64,000 bases of DNA from Streptomyces seoulensis (GCA_013364255.1 CP054936.1:7086353-7150352); one strand, 5' to 3'; positions 53,086 through 62,309 are shown, counted from the stretch's first letter. Translations and numbers: made by a program. The notes: generated from the sequence alone by a model not told the origin.

Positions 53086-53829
53086 TCAGGCCGCCGCGAA
53101 GCGCCGGCCGGACGAGGCGGCGGCGTACCGGTGCAGGACCAGCGAGGCCAGCTCCGGGGCGGGACCGAGAACGTCGGCCAGCAGGTCGGCGCCGGCCGCC
53201 AGGGCGCCCTCGGCGATCCGGTCCGGCAGCCGGCCCGGCGCGATGACGTAGGGCGCGACCGCGACCCGCGCGCACCCGAGGGCGCGCAGCTCGCGCACCG
53301 CGTCCTCGGTGCGCGGAAGGGACGCGGAGGCGAACGCGGGCCGCACGGCGCACCAACCGGTGTGCCGCCACTCCCGCGCGATTGCTGCGATCACCGCGAT
53401 CGCCTCCGGGTCGGAGGACCCCGCCGAGGCCAGCACGACCCCGGTCGAGGACTTGTCGGCCGGGGACAGCCCGGCCTCCCGCAGCCGGCGCTCCAGGGCG
53501 CCGGTCAGCAGCGGCGACGGGCCGAGCACGTCGGCCTGCCGCACCCGCAGCCCCGGCGGCGCCGCGCGCAGCACCGCGGGGATGTCCGCCTTGGCGTGGA
53601 AGGCCCGGGTCAGCAGCAGCGGCAGCGCCACCACGTCCCGTACGCCCTCGGCCGCCAGCGACTGGAGCACGCCCGGCACGGACGGCACGTTGAAGTCCAG
53701 GAAACCGGTCTCCACCCGCAGTCCCGGACGCAGCGCCGACACCCGCCGGACGAGGGCGTGCACGGTCGCGGCGTGCCGTGGGTCGCGGCTGCCGTGGGCG
53801 ACGATGAGCAGGACCGGTTCGCTGTGCAC
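53086..53829 (-). CDS. Sirohydrochlorin chelatase (CbiX/SirB family)
   Basis: 247 residues from GTG 53829. Two CbiX-type halves; metal-site His12 (VAHGSRDP) and His78 (TRAFHAKADIP) are present, with the second half beginning GVVLASAGSSDPEA. Would insert iron (or cobalt) into sirohydrochlorin. Located 6 bp after the ABC permease gene at the end of the sulfur operon, where it can provide siroheme for the sulfite reductase encoded at the start. Confidence 0.9.
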   Translation of the reverse strand: MHSEPVLLIVAHGSRDPRHAATVHALVRRVSALRPGLRVETGFLDFNVPSVPGVLQSLAAEGVRDVVALPLLLTRAFHAKADIPAVLRAAPPGLRVRQADVLGPSPLLTGALERRLREAGLSPADKSSTGVVLASAGSSDPEAIAVIAAIAREWRHTGWCAVRPAFASASLPRTEDAVRELRALGCARVAVAPYVIAPGRLPDRIAEGALAAGADLLADVLGPAPELASLVLHRYAAASSGRRFAAA

Positions 53830-53835
53830 GGGACG

Positions 53836-54726
53836 TCAGTTCCTCACCAGCAGACCGCGGCTGCGCAGGACCCAGCGCTCCACGGGGCTGAAGATGAGCA
53901 GGTCGATGGCGATGCCCACGAAGAGGATGAGGAAGATGGCCTCGAACACCATGGCCATGTCCAGGGCGTTGCGGCCGTTCTCCAGCAGCGCGCCCAGGCC
54001 GATGCCGAGGTCGGGGGAGGAGGCGATGATCTCCGCCGCCATCAGCGAGCGCCAGGAGAACGCCCAGCCCTGCTTGAGGCCGGCGAGGTAGCCCGGCAGC
54101 GCGGCCGGCAGCACGATGTGCCAGGCGCCCTTGAGGCCGCTCGCGCCCATCGTGCGGCCCGCCCGCAGGTACAGCGGCGGCACCTGGTCGATGCCGGAGA
54201 CCAGTCCGTTGGCGATGGACGGCACCGCGCCGAGCAGGATCACCGCGTACATCATCGAGTTGTTCAGCCCGAGCCACACCACGGCGGGCGGCACCCACGC
54301 CACCGACGGCAGCGACTGGAGCCCGGACAGCACCGGGCCGATCGCGGCGCGCACGGACTTCACCCGCGCCACCAGCAGCCCCAGCGGGGTGCCGATCGCC
54401 AGCGCGAACAGGAAGCCGAGCAGACCGCGCGAGACGGAGGTCCAGATGTAGCCGAGCAGGTCGCCCTGGAGCCAGGCGTCCTTGAACGCGGCGCCCACGT
54501 CGGACGGCGAGGGCAGCTTGGTCGGGTCGTCGACCACCTTGAAGGTGATCAGCGCCTGCCAGGCCAGCAGGACCAGCACGACCGCCACGGCGGGCGGCAG
54601 GATCTTGCTGACGAAGGTCTGCCGGAACGGGGTGCGGCCGCTGTCGGCGGCCTCCAGCGCGTCGAGTCCGGCCTCCACGCCGGCCAGTTCGGCGCCCTGC
54701 GCCGTCTTCGTCTCAGTGCTGGCCAT
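53836..54726 (-). CDS. Sulfonate-type ABC transporter permease (SsuC-like)
   Basis: 296 residues from ATG 54726, overlapping the end of the ATPase gene by 14 bp. Six membrane helices after a 40-residue N-tail; EAA loop GASGLKGAWHIVLPAALPGYLAGL. Family TauC/SsuC/nitrate-type permeases. With the adjacent lipoprotein and ATPase it forms a complete importer in the sulfur operon; the substrate could be sulfate, sulfonates or thiosulfate. Confidence 0.9.
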   Translation of the reverse strand: MASTETKTAQGAELAGVEAGLDALEAADSGRTPFRQTFVSKILPPAVAVVLVLLAWQALITFKVVDDPTKLPSPSDVGAAFKDAWLQGDLLGYIWTSVSRGLLGFLFALAIGTPLGLLVARVKSVRAAIGPVLSGLQSLPSVAWVPPAVVWLGLNNSMMYAVILLGAVPSIANGLVSGIDQVPPLYLRAGRTMGASGLKGAWHIVLPAALPGYLAGLKQGWAFSWRSLMAAEIIASSPDLGIGLGALLENGRNALDMAMVFEAIFLILFVGIAIDLLIFSPVERWVLRSRGLLVRN

Positions 54727-55492
54727 GGCGGCGGATCTCCCCACGCAGGACTTCGGTGATCTCCAGGGACAGCTCCGCGACCGGCGCGTCCTCGATGCGG
54801 CGCGGCTGCGGTATGTCCACCGTCCACTGGCGGGCGACCCGGCCCGGACGGGAGGACAGCAGCACCACCCGCTGGGCGAGCCGCACCGCCTCGCGCACGT
54901 TGTGCGTGACGAACAGGACGGAGACGCCGGTCTCCTGCCAGATCCGGGTCAGCTCGTCGTGCAGCACGTCCCGGGTGATGGCGTCCAGGGCCGCGAACGG
55001 CTCGTCCATCAAAAGCAGGTTGCTCTCCTGGGCGAGCGCCCGGGCCATCGCCACCCGCTGGCGCATACCGCCCGACAGCTCGTGCACCCGCTTGCCGTAC
55101 GCGCCCTTGAGCCGGACCAGTTCGAGCAGTTCCTCGGCCCGGCCGCGGCGCTCCGGCTTGGCGACGCCGCGCAGTCTCAGGGCGAGTTCGATGTTCTTGC
55201 CCGCGGTCAGCCACGGGAACAGGGCGTGCTCCTGGAACATCAGGGCGGGGCGGCCGTCCGTGGTGATGGAGCCGGCGGTGGGCCGGTCCAGGCCCGCCAC
55301 CAGGTTGAGCAGCGTGGACTTGCCGCAGCCCGAGGCTCCCAGGAGGGTGACGAACTCGCCCGGGGCGACATCGAGCGTGATGTCGTCCAGGACCAGCTGC
55401 TGCCCGCCCGGAGCCGCGAAGGACTTCGAGACGTTCTCAAGGCGCGCCGCGTGCTCTACGGACTCGGCGGCCTTGGCGAAGGTCGTGGCCAT
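54713..55492 (-). CDS. Sulfonate-type ABC transporter ATP-binding protein (SsuB-like)
   Basis: 259 residues from ATG 55492, eight bases after AGGAGG (55506-55501); the in-frame GTG 55501 overlaps that site and was rejected. Walker A GASGCGKST, Q-loop ALMFQEHALFPW, signature LSGGMRQR, Walker B LLLMDEPF and switch VTHNVREA. The missing structured-loop sequence between Walker A and Q-loop is typical of SsuB/TauB. Confidence 0.93.
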   Translation of the reverse strand: MATTFAKAAESVEHAARLENVSKSFAAPGGQQLVLDDITLDVAPGEFVTLLGASGCGKSTLLNLVAGLDRPTAGSITTDGRPALMFQEHALFPWLTAGKNIELALRLRGVAKPERRGRAEELLELVRLKGAYGKRVHELSGGMRQRVAMARALAQESNLLLMDEPFAALDAITRDVLHDELTRIWQETGVSVLFVTHNVREAVRLAQRVVLLSSRPGRVARQWTVDIPQPRRIEDAPVAELSLEITEVLRGEIRRHGQH

Positions 55493-55528
55493 GGTCGTCA
55501 CCTCCTGGGAACTCCTGGGCTACCGGCT

Positions 55529-56641
55529 CTACTTGACGCCGAGGCCGGCGTCGCTGACGGTGGGCTGGCCGGCGGTCTTGAGGACCTTGTTCAGCGGGGC
55601 GAGGTCGTAGATGCCGTCCAGCTTGGGCTGCTTGAGCAGACCGGCCTTCACCGCGTGCTCCGCCTCGGTGTTGAGGGTGGCGGCCAGCGGGTCGTCGATG
55701 AACTGGATGGACTTCCACGCCGGGTCCAGGACGTCGGCGGGCAGCGCCTTGCCGGAGTCGGCGGCCAGCTGCTTGTTGGCGGCGGCCTTCGCCTCCTCGG
55801 GGTTGGCGTTGATCCACTTGTTGGTCTCGACCGACGCCTTCAGCACCGCCTCGACGGCCTCGGGGTGGTCCCTGAGGAAGTCCTGCCGGACGATGATGTT
55901 GGTGATCACGAACTTCTTGTCCGGCCACAGCGTGGACTCGTCCAGGAGCGTCTTGCCGCCCTCGGCGACCAGCTTGGACGCGGTCGGCTCCGGCACCCAG
56001 GCGCCGTCGATGGAACCGGACTTGAAGGCGTCCGGGGTGACCTTGTTGTCGGTGCGCACCACCGACACGTCGCCCTTGCCGCTCTGCGCGTCGACCTTCC
56101 AGCCCTGCTCGGCGACCCAGTTGAGGAACGCCACGTCCTGCGTGTTGCCGAGCTGCGGGGTGGCGATCTTCTTGCCCTTGACGTCCTTCAGGGACTTGAT
56201 CTTCTTCGGGTTCACCACCAGCTTGACGCCGCCGGACGCCGAACCGCCGATGATCCTGAGGCCCTTGCCGTCGGACTTGGTGTAGCCGTTGATCGCCGGG
56301 GACGGGCCGATCCAGCCGATGTCGATGGACTTCGCGTTCAGCGCCTCGATCTCGGAGGGGCCGGCGTTGAAGACCGACGGCTTGACCTTGGTGGCGCCCA
56401 GCTCCTTCTGGAAGAAGCCCTTCTGCTGGCCGACCAGAGCGGTGGCGTGCGTCAGGTTGCCGAAGTAACCGATCTTGACGGAGTCGAGTCCGTCGATCTT
56501 CTTCGCCCCGGCGGCGACCTTCTGACCGGGGTCGTCGTCCTTGGCCTCGGAGCCGTAGCTGCACGCGGTGAGCGTGAGGAGCGGCAGGGCGACGGCCGCG
56601 GCGAGGGTGCGGCGGAGTATGGCGGAGGTGTTGACAGGCAC
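55529..56641 (-). CDS. Sulfonate-type ABC transporter substrate-binding lipoprotein (SsuA-like)
   Basis: 370 residues from GTG 56641 with GAGAGG about ten bases upstream. Lipobox LTAC. Type-II binding fold: VKIGYFGNLTHATALVGQQKGFFQKELG, FNAGPSEIEALNAKSIDIGWIGPSPAINGY, IATPQLGNTQDVAFLNWVAEQG and GAWVPEPTASKL. Pattern matches SsuA/NrtA-type alkanesulfonate or nitrate binders; location favours a sulfur compound. Confidence 0.92.
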   Translation of the reverse strand: MPVNTSAILRRTLAAAVALPLLTLTACSYGSEAKDDDPGQKVAAGAKKIDGLDSVKIGYFGNLTHATALVGQQKGFFQKELGATKVKPSVFNAGPSEIEALNAKSIDIGWIGPSPAINGYTKSDGKGLRIIGGSASGGVKLVVNPKKIKSLKDVKGKKIATPQLGNTQDVAFLNWVAEQGWKVDAQSGKGDVSVVRTDNKVTPDAFKSGSIDGAWVPEPTASKLVAEGGKTLLDESTLWPDKKFVITNIIVRQDFLRDHPEAVEAVLKASVETNKWINANPEEAKAAANKQLAADSGKALPADVLDPAWKSIQFIDDPLAATLNTEAEHAVKAGLLKQPKLDGIYDLAPLNKVLKTAGQPTVSDAGLGVK

Positions 56642-56760
56642 GGGAGGCTGTCCTCTCGGAGGCCCGGCGGTCACGGTCTCTCAGGTCGTGGCCGGGAGGT
56701 CGGCAGGTCTTCGTCTACTTCGGCGGTGGGGGGTGAGGGCGCGCGAGCGGTGCGCGTACG

Positions 56761-56865
56761 TCAGCGCACACATCGGGCCACTCCGCCCTGCCCGCTGCCG
56801 AGGGCGCCGCTGCCGACGCGGCCGCCTTCCTTGGCGAACGTGGAGTAGAAGTCGCGGGAGGTCAT
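56761..56865 (-). CDS. Possible 34-residue small ORF between cysN and the lipoprotein gene
   Basis: ATG 56865 lies two bases after the cysN stop codon, as in coupled genes. The peptide begins MTSRDFYSTFAKEGG and ends GGVARCVR, is rich in Gly and has one Cys. No family known to me. The frame is open by design or by chance; the only support is the close spacing and the otherwise unexplained 226-bp gap. Confidence 0.3.
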   Translation of the reverse strand: MTSRDFYSTFAKEGGRVGSGALGSGQGGVARCVR

Positions 56866-56867
56866 CG

Positions 56868-58223
56868 TCAGAAGTCCCAGCCGTCCTCGTCAGCGGCGTC
56901 CTTGACCGGGTCCGGCGCGGCGAACGACTCGCCGACCATGCCCGCGGTCAGCGTAGTGCCGTCGCTGGGGTCGATCAGGATGAACGAGCCGGTCCGGCGC
57001 GAGTCGGCGTAGGAGTCGACCGGCAGCGGCTCGGCGGTGCGGATCTTCACCCGGCCGATGTCGTTGGCGACGAGCCGGCCCGGGTGCGGGTGCAGGGACA
57101 GGTCGTCCAGGGTGAGCCGGGACGGGATGTCCTTGACGATCGCCTTGACGGTGCGGGTGCCGTGCTTGAGCAGCACCCGGTGGCCCACGGTCAGCGGCGC
57201 GTCGGCGACGTGGCAGACGGTCGCCTCGACGTCCTGAATGGTCGCCGGCGCGTCCTTGCTCGGCACGATCAGGTCGCCGCGCGAGACGTCGATGTCGTCC
57301 TGGAGCAGCACGGTCACCGACTGCGTCGTCCAGGCCACCCGCACCGGCTCGCCGAGCAGGTCGATGCCGGAGATCTTCGAGGTGCGGCCCGACGGCAGCA
57401 CGGTGACCTCGTCGCCGACCCGGAACGAGCCGGCGGCGATCTGACCGGCGTAGCCCCGGTAGTCGGGGTGCTCGGCGGTCTGCGGGCGGATCACGTACTG
57501 CACCGGCAGCCGGGCGTGGCAGTGGCTGAGGTCGTGGCTGACCGGCACCGTCTCCAGGTGCTCCAGCACGGTCGGGCCGCCGTACCAGTCCATGACCGCG
57601 GACGGCTCCACCACGTTGTCGCCGGCCAGCGCGGAGATCGGGATGGCGGTGACCTCGGGGACGCCCAGCTCGGTGGCGTACGCCGTGAAGTCCTCGGCGA
57701 TCCGGGCGAAGACGGCCTCGCGGTAGTCGACGAGGTCCATCTTGTTGACCGCGAGGACCACGTGCGGGACCCGCAGCAGCGCGGCGATCGCGGCGTGCCG
57801 GCGGGTCTGCTCGACCACGCCGTTGCGGGCGTCGACCAGGATCACCGTCAGCTCGGCGGTGGAGGCGCCGGTGACCATGTTGCGGGTGTACTGCACATGG
57901 CCCGGCGTGTCGGCCAGGATGAACCGGCGGCGCGGCGTGGCGAAGTAGCGGTAGGCCACGTCGATGGTGATGCCCTGCTCGCGCTCGGCGCGCAGGCCGT
58001 CGGTGAGCAGCGCGAGGTCCGGGGCGTCCTGGCCGCGGCTGGCCGAGGCGCGCTCGACGGCCTCCAGCTGGTCGGCGAGGACCGACTTGGAGTCGTGCAG
58101 CAGCCGGCCCACCAGGGTGGACTTGCCGTCGTCGACGGACCCGGCGGTGGCGAACCGCAGCAGGGTGGTCTCCGACAGCTGCTCGACCGACAGCGGCTCG
58201 GCGGGTTCGGTGGTGCTCGACAT
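56868..58223 (-). CDS. cysN: Sulfate adenylyltransferase subunit 1 (GTPase)
   Basis: 451 residues from ATG 58223, two bases after the cysD stop. GTPase subunit that drives APS formation by CysD. GTP motifs: GSVDDGKST (28-36), DTPGH (105-109), NKMD (160-163). EF-Tu-like domains 2 and 3 follow (GYAGQIAAGSFRVGDEVTVLPSG). No CysC kinase domain is fused; APS kinase is a separate gene here. Confidence 0.97.
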   Translation of the reverse strand: MSSTTEPAEPLSVEQLSETTLLRFATAGSVDDGKSTLVGRLLHDSKSVLADQLEAVERASASRGQDAPDLALLTDGLRAEREQGITIDVAYRYFATPRRRFILADTPGHVQYTRNMVTGASTAELTVILVDARNGVVEQTRRHAAIAALLRVPHVVLAVNKMDLVDYREAVFARIAEDFTAYATELGVPEVTAIPISALAGDNVVEPSAVMDWYGGPTVLEHLETVPVSHDLSHCHARLPVQYVIRPQTAEHPDYRGYAGQIAAGSFRVGDEVTVLPSGRTSKISGIDLLGEPVRVAWTTQSVTVLLQDDIDVSRGDLIVPSKDAPATIQDVEATVCHVADAPLTVGHRVLLKHGTRTVKAIVKDIPSRLTLDDLSLHPHPGRLVANDIGRVKIRTAEPLPVDSYADSRRTGSFILIDPSDGTTLTAGMVGESFAAPDPVKDAADEDGWDF

Positions 58224-58225
58224 GG

Positions 58226-59164
58226 TTAGAAGTACCCCTCGCGCTTGCGGTCTTCCATGGCGGCCTCGGAGAGCTTGTCGTCGGCGCGGGTGGCGCCGCG
58301 CTCGGTGAGCCGGGAGGCGGCGATCTCGGCGATCACCTGCTCCAGCGTCACCGCGTCGGAGTCGACGGCGCCGGTGCAGGACATGTCGCCGACCGTGCGG
58401 TAGCGCACCAGCCGCTTCTCGACGTCCTCGCCCTCCTTGGGGCCGCCCCACTCGCCGGCGGTCAGCCACATCCCGGCCCGCCGGAACACCTCCCGCTCGT
58501 GCGCGAAGTAGATCTCCGGCAGTTCGATGCCCTCGCGGGCGATGTACTGCCACACGTCCAGCTCGGTCCAGTTGGACAGCGGGAAGACCCGGACGTGCTC
58601 GCCGGGCGCGTGCCGGCCGTTGTACAGGTTCCACAGCTCGGGGCGCTGGCGGCGCGGGTCCCACTGGGAGAACTCGTCGCGCAGCGAGAACACCCGCTCC
58701 TTGGCGCGGGCCTTCTCCTCGTCGCGGCGGCCGCCGCCGAAGACCGCGTCGAACCTCGCCGACTGGATCCTCTCGGTCAGCGGCAGCGTCTGGAGCGGGT
58801 TGCGGGTGCCGTCCGGACGCTCCTTGAGCACACCGCGGTCGATGTAGTCCTGCACGGAGGCGACGTGCAGCCGCAGCCCGTGCTCGGCCACCGTCCGGTC
58901 GCGGTACTCCAGGACCTCCGGGAAGTTGTGCCCGGTGTCCACGTGCAGCAGCGCGAACGGCACCGGCGCCGGCGCGAACGCCTTGAGCGCCAGGTGCAGC
59001 ATCAGGATCGAGTCCTTGCCGCCGGAGAACAGGATCACCGGGTTCTCGAACTCGCCCGCGACCTCGCGGAAGATGTGCACCGCCTCGGACTCCAGCGCGT
59101 CCAGGTGGGAGAGGGCGTACGGGCTGCCCGTACCCTCCCCGGCCTCGGCGACGGTCGTCGTCAT
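58226..59164 (-). CDS. cysD: Sulfate adenylyltransferase subunit 2
   Basis: 312 residues from ATG 59164, overlapping the cysC stop (ATGA). PP-loop enzyme: FSGGKDSILMLHLA (46-59), HVDTGHNFPEVLEYRD, FGGGRRDEEKARAKERVFSLRDEF and the C-terminal basic EDRKREGYF typical of CysD. Makes adenosine phosphosulfate from ATP and sulfate with CysN. Confidence 0.98.
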   Translation of the reverse strand: MTTTVAEAGEGTGSPYALSHLDALESEAVHIFREVAGEFENPVILFSGGKDSILMLHLALKAFAPAPVPFALLHVDTGHNFPEVLEYRDRTVAEHGLRLHVASVQDYIDRGVLKERPDGTRNPLQTLPLTERIQSARFDAVFGGGRRDEEKARAKERVFSLRDEFSQWDPRRQRPELWNLYNGRHAPGEHVRVFPLSNWTELDVWQYIAREGIELPEIYFAHEREVFRRAGMWLTAGEWGGPKEGEDVEKRLVRYRTVGDMSCTGAVDSDAVTLEQVIAEIAASRLTERGATRADDKLSEAAMEDRKREGYF

Positions 59165-59697
59165 GCCAGTCCCCTTTCGCTGAGCAGGGCGTACACCGAC
59201 GCCGCGGACTCCGGCACGCTCTGGTGCTGCGACTCGATCCGCAGGTCCGGCGACTCGGGCTCCTCGTAGGGGTCGTCGACCCCGGTCAGCCCGGTCAGCT
59301 CGCCGGCGGCCTGCTTGGCGTACAGACCCTTCACATCGCGTACGGAGCACACCTCGACCGGCGTGGCCACGTGCACCTCGACGTAGGCGGTGCCGTGCTC
59401 CTCGTGCCGCTTGCGCACCGCGTCGCGGCTGTCCGCGTACGGCGCGATCACCGGCACCAGCGCCAGGACGCCGTTGCGGGCGAGCAGTTCGGCGACGAAG
59501 CCGATGCGCTGGACGTTGGTGTGCCGGTCCTCGCGGCTGAAGCCGAGGCCCGCGGAGATGAACTCGCGGATCTCGTCGCCGTCGAGCACCTCGACGCGGT
59601 GGCCCTCCTCGCGCAGCCGGCCCGCCAGTTCGTGCGCGATGGTGGTCTTGCCGGCACTCGGCAGACCCGTGAGCCAGACGGTGGCTCCGGTCGTCAC
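59161..59697 (-). CDS. cysC: Adenylylsulfate (APS) kinase
   Basis: 178 residues from GTG 59697, with AGGAG six to seven bases upstream; the ATG 24 bases earlier has a poorer site. P-loop TGLPSAGKTT (10-19), LDGDEIREFISAGLGFSREDRHTNVQRIGF, and VRDVKGLYAKQAAGELTGLTGVDDPYE, the APS lid. Converts APS to PAPS. Because the neighbouring CysH is an APS reductase, PAPS is not needed for reduction and may serve sulfotransferases. Confidence 0.95.
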   Translation of the reverse strand: MTTGATVWLTGLPSAGKTTIAHELAGRLREEGHRVEVLDGDEIREFISAGLGFSREDRHTNVQRIGFVAELLARNGVLALVPVIAPYADSRDAVRKRHEEHGTAYVEVHVATPVEVCSVRDVKGLYAKQAAGELTGLTGVDDPYEEPESPDLRIESQHQSVPESAASVYALLSERGLA

Positions 59698-59725
59698 GTG
59701 TGTCTCCTGTATGTATGTCATCGTC

Positions 59726-60436
59726 TCAGCCGTGCAGCCCGCACTCGGTCTTGGCCCGGTCCGCCCAGCGGCCGGCCCGGGTGTCCTCGCCCTCCAGCAG
59801 CCGTCGGGTGCAGGGCGCGCAGCCGACGGAGCCGTAGCCGTCCATGAGCAACGGGTTGGTCAGGACGCCGTGTTCGGCGACGTAGGCGTCCACGTCGTCC
59901 TGGGTCCAGCGGGCGATCGGGGAGATCTTCACCTTGCGCCGGTTCTCGTCCCAGCCGACGACCGGGGTGTTCGCCCGGGTCGGCGACTCGTCGCGGCGCA
60001 GCCCGGTCGCCCACGCCTGGTAGCCGGCAAGGCCCTGCTCCAGGGGCCGGACCTTGCGCAGCGCGCAGCACAGGTCGGGGTCGCGGTCGTGCAGCTTCGG
60101 CCCGTACTCGGCGTCCTGCTCGGCCACCGTCTGCGCGGGGGTGAGCGTGATGACGTTGACGTCCATCACGGCCTCCACCGCGTCCCGGGTGCCGATGGTC
60201 TCCGGGAAGTGGTAGCCGGTGTCGAGGAACACCACGTCCACGCCGGGCCTGGCCCGCGCCGCCAGGTGGGCGACGACCGCGTCCTCCATGGACGAGGTCA
60301 CGCAGAACCGTTCGCCGAAGGTGTCGGCCGCCCACCGCAGGATCTCCAGCGCGGAGGCGTCCTCCAGTTCGCGTCCGGCCCGCTCGGCCAGCGCCCGCAA
60401 CTCCTCGGCGGTGCGCTCTCGCTGAGTGGTCGTCAT
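59726..60436 (-). CDS. cysH: Adenylylsulfate reductase, iron-sulfur type (assimilatory)
   Basis: 236 residues from ATG 60436, overlapping the zinc-ribbon gene's stop. PP-loop-like SSMEDAVVAHL, FLDTGYHFPET and the four cluster ligands Cys123-Cys124 (DLCCALRKV) and Cys206/Cys209 (GCAPCTRR); the catalytic Cys232 is in ECGLHG at the C-terminus. The CC-CxxC set marks an APS (not PAPS) reductase with a [4Fe-4S] cluster. Produces sulfite for Sir. Confidence 0.96.
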   Translation of the reverse strand: MTTTQRERTAEELRALAERAGRELEDASALEILRWAADTFGERFCVTSSMEDAVVAHLAARARPGVDVVFLDTGYHFPETIGTRDAVEAVMDVNVITLTPAQTVAEQDAEYGPKLHDRDPDLCCALRKVRPLEQGLAGYQAWATGLRRDESPTRANTPVVGWDENRRKVKISPIARWTQDDVDAYVAEHGVLTNPLLMDGYGSVGCAPCTRRLLEGEDTRAGRWADRAKTECGLHG

Positions 60437-60615
60437 GACTGCTCGTTTCCTCCGTCGTCGGCCCGCTGAAATCCCCGGGCCAGCAGCCCGAGGAACTTCA
60501 ACTGGAATGCGCGGTTGCACGCCGCGCATTCCCAGGCGCCGTGACCCTGCTCATTCGGCCGCAGGTCCTCCTCGCCGCAGTAGGGGCAGTGGAACGGCGC
60601 GGCGCGCTCGCTCAC
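60433..60615 (-). CDS. Small zinc-ribbon-like protein between sulfite reductase and cysH
   Basis: 60 residues from GTG 60615, overlapping the stops or starts on both sides by 4 bp. Four Cys in two pairs, FHCPYCGEED and WECAACNRAF, predict a zinc ribbon; the tail is LKFLGLLARGFQRAD. The same small gene is found at this place in other Streptomyces as I recall. Role unknown; it might help electron transfer or cluster delivery to sulfite/APS reductase. Confidence 0.85.
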   Translation of the reverse strand: MSERAAPFHCPYCGEEDLRPNEQGHGAWECAACNRAFQLKFLGLLARGFQRADDGGNEQS

Positions 60616-62309
60616 GACAGGGCCTCCTCGGAGGCGCGCGCGGCCCAGGCGGCGAAGCGCTCGCCGTCCGCGCGCTCCGCCTGGAAGCGCGTGAGGACCC
60701 GCTCGATGTAGTCGGGCAGTTCGGCCGAGGACACCTTCAGGCCGCGCACCTTGCGGCCGAAGGAGGGCTCCAGACCGAGCGCGCCGCCCAGGTGGACCTG
60801 GAAGCCCTCGACCTGCTCGCCCCGCTCGTCCAGCATCAGCTGGCCCTTGAGACCGATGTCCGCGGTCTGGATGCGGGCGCAGGCGTTCGGGCAGCCGTTG
60901 AGGTTGATGGTGATCGGCTCGTCGAACTCGGGGAGCCGGCGCTCCAGTTCGTCGATGAGCCGGGAGCCGCGCGCCTTGGTCTCGACGATGGCGAGCTTGC
61001 AGAACTCGATGCCGGTGCAGGCCATGGTGCCGCGCCGGAACGGGGACGGGCCGACCCGCAGGTCCAGCGCCTCCAGACCCGCGACGAGCGATTCGACCCG
61101 CGTCTCCTCGACGTCGAGGACGATCATCTTCTGCTCGACCGTGGTGCGCACCCGGCCGGAGCCGTGCGCCTCGGCGAGATCGGCGATCTTGGCCAGCAGG
61201 GCGCCGTCCACCCGGCCCACCCGCGGGGCGAAGCCGACGTAGAAGCGGCCGTCGTTCTGCCGGTGCACGCCGACGTGGTCGCGCCAGCGCTGGGTGGGCT
61301 GCTCGGGTGCGGGGCCGTCGGTCAGCTTCCGCCCGAGGTACTCGTCCTCCAGTACCTGGCGGAACTTCTCCGGGCCCCAGTCGGCGACCAGGAACTTCAG
61401 CCGGGCCCGGTTGCGCAGCCGGCGGTAGCCGTAGTCGCGGAAGATCGAGATGACGCCTTCGTGGACGTCCGGGACGTCGGCCAGCGGCACCCAGGCGCCG
61501 AGCCGCACGCCGATCTTCGGGTTGGTCGACAGGCCGCCGCCGACCCACAGGTCGAAGCCCGGCCCGTGCTCGGGGTGGCGTACGCCGACGAACGCGATGT
61601 CGTTGATCTCGTGGGCCACGTCCAGCAGCGGCGAGCCGGAGACCGCCGACTTGAACTTGCGGGGGAGGTTGGAGAAGGCGGGGTTGCCGACGATCCGGCG
61701 GTGAATCTCCTCCACGGCCGGGGTGCCGTCGATGATCTCGTCGGCGGCGATGCCGGCGACGGGGGAGCCGAGGATCACGCGGGGCGTGTCACCGCAGGCC
61801 TCCGTGGTGGAGAGACCGACGCCCTCCAGCCGGTTCCAGATCTCGGGCACGTCCTCGATCCGGATCCAGTGGTACTGGATGTTCTGCCGGTCGGTGATGT
61901 CGGCGGTGCCGCGCGCGAACTCCTGGGAGACCTCGCCGATCACCCGCAGTTGCTCGGTGGTGAGCCGGCCGCCGTCGACGCGCACCCGCAGCATGAAGAA
62001 CTTGTCGTCCAGCTCCTCCGGCTCCAGGATCGCGGTCTTGCCGCCGTCGATCCCGGGCTTGCGCTGGGTGTAAAGGCCCCACCAGCGCATCCGGCCCCGC
62101 AGGTCGTTGGGGTCGATGGAGTCGAAACCGCGCTTGGAGTAGATCGTCTCAATGCGTGTCCGCACATTGAGACCGTCGTCGTCCTTCTTGAACTGCTCGT
62201 TGCCGTTGAGCGGGGTCAGGTGCCCCACGGCCCACTGTCCCTCGCCGCGGTGACGGCTCACCTTGCGGCGGGGGGTCGCGGCAGCGGCGTTCTGCGGGGT
62301 GGCGGCCAT
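60612..62309 (-). CDS. sir: Ferredoxin-type sulfite reductase
   Basis: 565 residues. Reduces sulfite to sulfide with siroheme and a [4Fe-4S] cluster. Two ferredoxin-like/siroheme halves: GDTPRVILGSPVAG, PRKFKSAVSGSPLLDVAHEINDIAFVG in the first, and the cluster ligands ACTGIEFC and NGCPNAC in the second (about residues 430-475). Tyr80 (WWGLYTQR) and Cys172 (TEACGD) are 92 residues apart, the same spacing as the crosslinked Tyr69-Cys161 of M. tuberculosis SirA, which marks sulfite rather than nitrite reductase. First large gene after the leader peptide. Confidence 0.95.
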   Translation of the reverse strand: MAATPQNAAAATPRRKVSRHRGEGQWAVGHLTPLNGNEQFKKDDDGLNVRTRIETIYSKRGFDSIDPNDLRGRMRWWGLYTQRKPGIDGGKTAILEPEELDDKFFMLRVRVDGGRLTTEQLRVIGEVSQEFARGTADITDRQNIQYHWIRIEDVPEIWNRLEGVGLSTTEACGDTPRVILGSPVAGIAADEIIDGTPAVEEIHRRIVGNPAFSNLPRKFKSAVSGSPLLDVAHEINDIAFVGVRHPEHGPGFDLWVGGGLSTNPKIGVRLGAWVPLADVPDVHEGVISIFRDYGYRRLRNRARLKFLVADWGPEKFRQVLEDEYLGRKLTDGPAPEQPTQRWRDHVGVHRQNDGRFYVGFAPRVGRVDGALLAKIADLAEAHGSGRVRTTVEQKMIVLDVEETRVESLVAGLEALDLRVGPSPFRRGTMACTGIEFCKLAIVETKARGSRLIDELERRLPEFDEPITINLNGCPNACARIQTADIGLKGQLMLDERGEQVEGFQVHLGGALGLEPSFGRKVRGLKVSSAELPDYIERVLTRFQAERADGERFAAWAARASEEALS

